A stretch of DNA of 9,111 nt from Oxalobacter sp. (GTDB lineage Bacteria; Pseudomonadota; Gammaproteobacteria; Burkholderiales; Burkholderiaceae_D), in the NCBI GenBank assembly GCA_012512465.1, contig JAAZED010000041.1, positions 1 to 9,111 on the forward strand, given 5' to 3'. Below are positions 6,630-9,111 of this stretch, piece after piece. Made by a program: the position numbers and the translations under genes. How positions within the stretch are numbered: the stretch's first letter is position 1; each line of letters begins with the position of its first letter. The notes below the pieces were generated by a model that saw nothing but the letters and a program-made list of their open reading frames with translations, made no database searches and was not told where the DNA came from.

Positions 6630-8651
6630 TTATACGCCCCTGACAAAATAAACATTCTGGTTGCTGACATACAGATTCCCGAGATTGTTCTTTGCCTCCG
6701 CAAATCCCTGGGCAGCCGCCTTTTTAAACCAGTCTGCCGCCTGCACATAATTCTGTACGACACCTCTTCCTTCGTAGTACAGGACACCCAGGTTATTCTG
6801 TGCTTCTGCCAGCCCCTGTTCCGCAGCCTGGCTGTACCAGCCTGCTGCCATCGCCATATCCTTTGGCAAGCCAATCCCGGCTTCGTACAGCCTGCCCAGA
6901 TTGTACTGGGCGGAAGCCACACCCTGCTCGGCGGCTTTCCGGTACCACTCGATAGCCTGCGCCGTAAACTGGCCACCACCCATGCCCCTTTCATACAGGA
7001 CACCCAGATTATTCTGGGCAGCTGCCAATCCCTGCCCTGCGGCACGGTGATACCAGATAAAAGCCCGCGCATGATCCTGCTTGACCCCCTGCCCGGTGTA
7101 ATACATGTTTGCCAGGTTATTCTGGGATTCGGCATACCCCTGGGTCGCCGCCGTGTAATACCAGAAAACCGCCTGCACTTCCTGCTGCGGCACACCGACA
7201 CCACGCTCATACATGAGTCCCAGGCTGTTTTGCGCTTCCACCATCTTCTGGGCGGCCGCCTTCTTGTACCAGACGTGCGCCTCGATATAATCCTGCTCTA
7301 CTCCGCATCCCTTGTAGTACATGCTGGCCAGGTTGTACTGGGCATCTGCCAGCCCCTGATTGGCCGCGAGGCTGTACCAGTAGGCTGCCTGGATATCATC
7401 ATGCCGCACCCCGAGACCACGGGCAAACATGAATCCGAGATTATTCTGCGCGCCTGGCAGCCCCTGCTCGGCCGCACTGCGAAACCAGGCGGCGGCAACC
7501 GTATCATTTTGCGGCATCCCGGCACCGGCGGCATACAGCCGACCCAGATTGTACTGCGCCTGTGCATTGCCCTCTCTGGCTGCCTTGCGGTAGTGAATCG
7601 CCGCCTTGACATAGTCCTGCGGCAACCCGATACCTCTTTCAAAAAGCACGCCCAGATTGTTCATTGCCTCGGCAGACCCTTGTTCTGCCGCCCGACCAAA
7701 CCACAACGCTGCCTGGGAAAAATCCTGTACCACACCCTTGCCGCCAAAATACATCACCCCCAGCGCATTCTGGGATTCTGCATGCCCCTGCTCGGCCGCG
7801 CTGTAAAACCAGATGAACGCCTGCGCATCATCCCTGGCGACACTTTTGCCTTTCTCATACATCTCGCCCATCTTGTTCTGGGCAAGGCCGTATCCGTGTT
7901 CGGCTGCCATGCGGTACCACTCGACAGCCACACCATAATCCCTCTGGACACCAATACCCTGCTCGTAGATCATGCCGAGATGATACTGGGCCTGTACATA
8001 TCCCTGCTCTGCCGCCTTGTTAAACCATGAGCGTGCCAGAGCATCATTCTGTGGAACACCCCGGCCTTTTTCATACAGGGCGCCCAGGTTGTTCTGCGAC
8101 TCGGCCAGCCCCTGCTCTGCCGCAAGGCGATACCATTCGGCTGCCAACTGGTAGTTTCGGGTTACTCCCAGCCCGTCCTGGTACATGACAGCCAGGTTGT
8201 TCTGCGCTTCGGCATGGCCGCGAACCCCTGCCATCCGGTACCATTCAGCGGCTTTTGCCAGATCCTTTACCACCCCGGTCCCGTTAAAAGACATCCTGCC
8301 CATGTTGAACTGGGCTTCAGGCAAGCCCTGCTCTGCCGCTTTTCTGTACCATTCCACAGCCGACGTATAGCTCTGCTTCACACCAAGGCCGCGCTCATAC
8401 ATGATGCCGAGATTATTCTGTGCACTCCTGTGGCCTTTTACCGCATACTTCTGGAAAAGCGGAAAAGCGCTGTCGTACTGCTTGCGGTAATAGTTGTCTA
8501 TGGCATCCTGAAGCGGATCGACATCCGTGCAATTGACGCACAGATCTTTGGAAGAAGCAGCAATAGAACTGCCGGCCTGCATCAGCATGGCAAAAAGCAG
8601 TATCTGTATCAGGGGCCAAATCCTGAAAGGGGCATCCTTTCCTGCTCTCAT
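6630..8651 (-). CDS. Exported Sel1-repeat protein, 673 residues, sixteen repeats
   Basis: ATG start at 8651, with GAGAAG about nine bases upstream. Residues 1-32 are a signal peptide (basic start, hydrophobic 11-30, cleavage near SIA/AA). The mature N-terminus has a CVNC pair (Cys38, Cys41), too far from the hydrophobic core to be a lipobox. A helical cap (42-74) precedes sixteen Sel1 repeats of exactly 36 residues (75-650) and a partial one (651-673) ending VYFVRGV. Most units match the consensus closely (AEAQNNLGVLYYEGRGV). Repeat 11 has Cys in YKGCGV and lacks its final Gly, and repeat 14 has GMGGGQFTAQ in place of the usual linker. Sixteen units would give roughly one and a half turns or more of superhelix, so it is a large scaffold. 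The partner is unknown. It is the first and longest of three paralogues and has its own promoter candidate. Confidence 0.95.
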   Translation of the reverse strand: MRAGKDAPFRIWPLIQILLFAMLMQAGSSIAASSKDLCVNCTDVDPLQDAIDNYYRKQYDSAFPLFQKYAVKGHRSAQNNLGIMYERGLGVKQSYTSAVEWYRKAAEQGLPEAQFNMGRMSFNGTGVVKDLAKAAEWYRMAGVRGHAEAQNNLAVMYQDGLGVTRNYQLAAEWYRLAAEQGLAESQNNLGALYEKGRGVPQNDALARSWFNKAAEQGYVQAQYHLGMIYEQGIGVQRDYGVAVEWYRMAAEHGYGLAQNKMGEMYEKGKSVARDDAQAFIWFYSAAEQGHAESQNALGVMYFGGKGVVQDFSQAALWFGRAAEQGSAEAMNNLGVLFERGIGLPQDYVKAAIHYRKAAREGNAQAQYNLGRLYAAGAGMPQNDTVAAAWFRSAAEQGLPGAQNNLGFMFARGLGVRHDDIQAAYWYSLAANQGLADAQYNLASMYYKGCGVEQDYIEAHVWYKKAAAQKMVEAQNSLGLMYERGVGVPQQEVQAVFWYYTAATQGYAESQNNLANMYYTGQGVKQDHARAFIWYHRAAGQGLAAAQNNLGVLYERGMGGGQFTAQAIEWYRKAAEQGVASAQYNLGRLYEAGIGLPKDMAMAAGWYSQAAEQGLAEAQNNLGVLYYEGRGVVQNYVQAADWFKKAAAQGFAEAKNNLGNLYVSNQNVYFVRGV
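6702..8429 (-). repeat. Sixteen in-register 108-bp Sel1 repeats
   Basis: These encode residues 75-650 as sixteen 36-residue units without any indel. The regularity is clear from the recurring AQNNLG motif and the WY/WF plus KAA motif at fixed spacing. Confidence 0.93.
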
Positions 8652-8690
8652 GATCTATTCTTCTCGTTAAAAATGAAAAGGCGGACAACC

Positions 8691-8718
8691 ATTCTAACTG
8701 ATAATTCCGGCATAACAA
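8691..8718 (-). promoter_or_regulatory. Candidate promoter of the 673-residue Sel1 gene
   Basis: On the minus strand TTGTTA (8718-8713) and TAGAAT (8696-8691, five of six matches) are separated by 16 bases. The start codon lies about 40 bases beyond the -10. The DNA upstream is A/T-rich with T-runs (8744-8770), which could act as an UP element. A 7-bp hairpin, ACTTTTT (8742-8748) with AAAAAGT (8753-8759), sits just upstream. Confidence 0.5.
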
Positions 8719-8791
8719 GTCAAAATAATTGGACATCAGAAACTTTTTTCCCAAAAAGTGAAAAAAAGAGACGCTCACCTGTTTTTCCGGG

Positions 8792-8820
8792 AAAAAAGCG
8801 GGTATCTTCATACCCGCTTT
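8792..8820 (-). terminator. Strong rho-independent terminator after copy B / FKBP gene
   Basis: AAAGCGGGTAT (8795-8805) pairs perfectly with ATACCCGCTTT (8810-8820) around a four-base loop. It is followed on the minus strand by more Ts (8794-8792). It directly abuts the end of copy B and lies about 190 bases after the FKBP stop codon, so it could end either a separate copy B RNA or the FKBP mRNA. Confidence 0.8.
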
Positions 8821-8990
8821 GCAGGCTCTGTCCTCATTAACTTGCTGTCCGCGAAAAGCTGATTTTTCTTGTCTGCCAAGGCGACGGGACAACATTGGGT
8901 GAAGGCGTATTGGACATACGGCGAGTTCAATTTTGGCCTGGCAACGAAGGCAGGCGGGAAAAGGCAGCTTTACAGCAGGCAATTAGGGCG
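8821..8990 (-). repeat. Copy B of the inverted ~160-bp structured element (candidate ncRNA or 3' UTR element)
   Basis: The conserved end segments are 8984-8964 and 8859-8834, matching copy A at 3735-3755 and 3860-3885 with the same 125-base offset. The closing helix is kept: AATT (8984-8981) with AGTT (8842-8839), CTG (8978-8976) with CAG (8847-8845), and AAAGCTG (8971-8965) with CAGCTTT (8861-8855). The last helix differs from A by a C-G to T-A exchange (8966 with 8860 against 3753 with 3859). The apical hairpin is a different one, CGTAT (8920-8916) with ATACG (8910-8906). The copy begins about 24-30 bases after the FKBP stop and runs straight into a strong terminator. It could therefore be an independent small RNA or part of the FKBP 3' untranslated region. 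I see no clear promoter inside the FKBP end. Confidence 0.6.
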
Positions 8991-9013
8991 TATTAACATT
9001 GGACCGCTGCAAA

Positions 9014-9111
9014 TCAGTTGATGCCCAGGAGCTCAATCTCGAAAATCAGCGTGCTGTCCGGCGGGATACGACTGCCCGCGCCACGGGAACCATAAGCCGT
9101 ATCAGAAGGAC
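9014..9111 (-). CDS. FKBP-type peptidyl-prolyl cis-trans isomerase, C-terminal end only
   Basis: Only the last 31 codons plus TGA (9016-9014) are in the window; the gene enters from the right edge. The visible sequence contains [20 protein letters not shown] and ends IELLGIN. This matches the last strands of FKBP domains: the AYG motif, the (I/V)PP(N/D)xTL(I/V)F(E/D) motif and a final VELL-type strand. Family function is catalysis of X-Pro bond isomerisation during protein folding. Whether it is a short cytoplasmic form or an exported FkpA/Mip-type form cannot be told from this piece. The protein ends directly after the domain, which is usual for the family. Confidence 0.85.
   Translation of the reverse strand, partial: PSDTAYGSRGAGSRIPPDSTLIFEIELLGIN

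Noticed and set aside
6555..8030. 491-codon open frame on the plus strand over the largest Sel1 gene
   Set aside because: It is antisense to a clear Sel1 gene. The 108-bp period is a multiple of three, so an antisense frame without stops in one unit stays open in all. The protein is only a shadow repeat with no domain or signal.
6702..8429. CRISPR-like periodicity
   Set aside because: The 108-bp units are diverged, in frame and encode Sel1 repeats; there are no short identical repeats with unique spacers.
8413..8982. 189-codon minus-strand open frame starting in copy B
   Set aside because: It starts with TTG without a ribosome site, runs through a strong terminator and overlaps the start of the Sel1 gene in another frame.

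Overview
The window looks like chromosome of a Gram-negative proteobacterium with moderately GC-rich DNA. The reasons are signal-peptide-bearing Sel1-repeat proteins, a periplasm-style FKBP prolyl isomerase tail, and prophage tail-fibre genes of the Caudovirales type. Betaproteobacteria (for example Oxalobacteraceae) would fit the protein style, but that is an impression and not a measured result. Every gene I can support lies on the minus strand, so transcription runs right to left.

Layout, left to right. (1) Positions 1-3380 are the distal tail module of a prophage or remnant. It has a 954-residue tail-fibre/receptor-binding protein with three successive collar-like modules, followed by a translationally coupled tail-fibre-assembly (DUF4376-like) gene that runs off the left edge. 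(2) Positions 3381-4071 are a gene-poor gap. It holds a hairpin over the tail-fibre start codon, a palindrome-rich stretch, and at about 3729-3925 a structured element I call copy A. (3) Positions 4072-8651 hold three consecutive genes for exported Sel1-repeat proteins of 282, 485 and 673 residues. Their 36-residue repeats are almost perfectly regular (about 6, 11 and 16 units). Each gene is followed by its own terminator-like hairpin, so they look like separate transcription units. (4) Positions 8652-9013 hold a promoter for the largest Sel1 gene, a strong terminator, and copy B, a second copy of the structured element in the opposite orientation. (5) Positions 9014-9111 are the last 31 codons of an FKBP-type peptidyl-prolyl isomerase.

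The most interesting observation is the pair of elements, copy A (plus strand) and copy B (minus strand), which bracket the Sel1 cluster. Their ends are very similar (19/21 and 22/26 identical), and the spacing between the conserved ends is identical (125 bases). In both copies the two ends can pair into a long closing helix. One C-G pair in A is a T-A pair in B, and several other differences turn Watson-Crick pairs into G-U pairs. Each copy is followed at the same end by a hairpin plus T-rich tail. This suggests a duplicated structured non-coding RNA of about 160-200 nt, or a miniature inverted-repeat element. I do not recognise the family.

How the genes work together can be said only in part. 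The tail fibre and its assembly chaperone form a normal host-recognition pair. The three Sel1 proteins are probably paralogous exported helical scaffold proteins with unknown partners. Nothing in the sequence links them functionally to the phage genes.
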